From: Jimgerdemannia flammicorona
Taxonomy: Eukaryota; Mucoromycota; Endogonomycetes; Endogonales; Endogonaceae
Length of the DNA: 17,708 bases
Direction: 5' to 3'
Assembly (NCBI GenBank): GCA_003990745.1
Contig: RBNI01002725.1
Span: 1 to 17,708 of the forward strand
Below, in pieces: positions 17,651 to 17,708 of the stretch (within the stretch, counting starts at the first letter, position 1; every line of letters starts with the position of its first letter). The position numbers were made by a program, and so were the translations under genes. The notes below the pieces were generated by a model, which was not told the DNA's origin, did no database searches, and saw only the letters and a program-made list of their open reading frames with translations.

Positions 17651-17708
17651 AAAATATAATTCAATGGTTGCTAAGATATAAAGCTAAATATAAATTCCAA
17701 TAACTAAA

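Larger units (their letters stand above)
5750..17708 (+). mobile_element. Ty3/gypsy LTR retrotransposon with dUTPase, split by a copia insertion, 5' end missing
   Basis: Plus-strand gypsy sequence lies at about 5750-6461 and 11315-17708; positions 6462-11314 are a nested copia element with its duplicated target. Order of parts: gag C-terminus and CCHC, retropepsin, acidic and Cys-rich region, dUTPase, linker domain, RT-RNase H, integrase, C-terminal extension, polypurine tract, 3' LTR. RT before integrase is the Ty3/gypsy order. The 5' LTR, primer site and gag N-terminus are absent, and gypsy sequence starts next to the LINE. The 3' LTR runs past the right edge. Only about fifteen CpGs occur in some 7 kb, and coding parts are spread over all three frames. 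Confidence 0.9.
17103..17708 (+). repeat. Gypsy 3' LTR, truncated by window end
   Basis: The LTR probably starts TGATATAACAGACC after the polypurine tract and continues at least 606 bp to the right edge without a visible CA terminus plus duplication. It contains the 19-bp tandem repeat (17265-17378) and a TATA-like box (17642-17650). No 5' LTR copy is in the window for comparison, so the boundary rests on the polypurine tract alone. Confidence 0.6.

Overview
This window holds no recognisable host gene. It is a pile-up of three decayed retrotransposons from a eukaryotic, repeat-rich genome. The element types, and the copia primer site that pairs with the anticodon arm of initiator tRNA-Met, point to a fungus. 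The phylum cannot be fixed from this sequence.

Layout. (1) Positions 1 to about 5750, minus strand: a non-LTR (LINE) element. ORF1 is at about 5749-3632 and ORF2 starts at the ATG at 3600. ORF2 has an APE-type endonuclease, then reverse transcriptase, and its C-terminal part runs off the left edge. (2) About 5750-6461 and 11315-17708, plus strand: one Ty3/gypsy element split in two. It shows, in order, the gag C-terminus with a CCHC knuckle, retropepsin, a long acidic and Cys/His-rich region, a trimeric-type dUTPase domain, the usual protease-RT linker, RT-RNase H, a DDE integrase with a GPY/F-like end, a C-terminal extension, a polypurine tract and the start of the 3' LTR. (3) 6462-11309, minus strand: a complete Ty1/copia element inserted between the gag and protease parts of the gypsy element. 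It has 166-bp LTRs and a 5-bp ACCCC target duplication.

Age and decay. Copia is the youngest layer: it interrupts the gypsy element, its LTRs are about 92% identical, and it keeps many CpG dinucleotides. Gypsy and LINE are nearly free of CpG. In all three, many in-frame stops sit where conserved Arg (CGA to TGA), Gln (CAA/CAG to TAA/TAG) or Trp would be, as expected from C-to-T decay by methylation or a RIP-like process. None of the elements looks autonomous now.

Most interesting content. The gypsy element carries all five dUTPase motifs between protease and RT, preceded by four Cys/His clusters, one resembling the first half of a fungal Zn2Cys6 cluster. Its polyprotein also continues about 160 codons past the integrase. 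This is an unusual Ty3/gypsy architecture. I cannot tell without database searches whether the lineage has been described.
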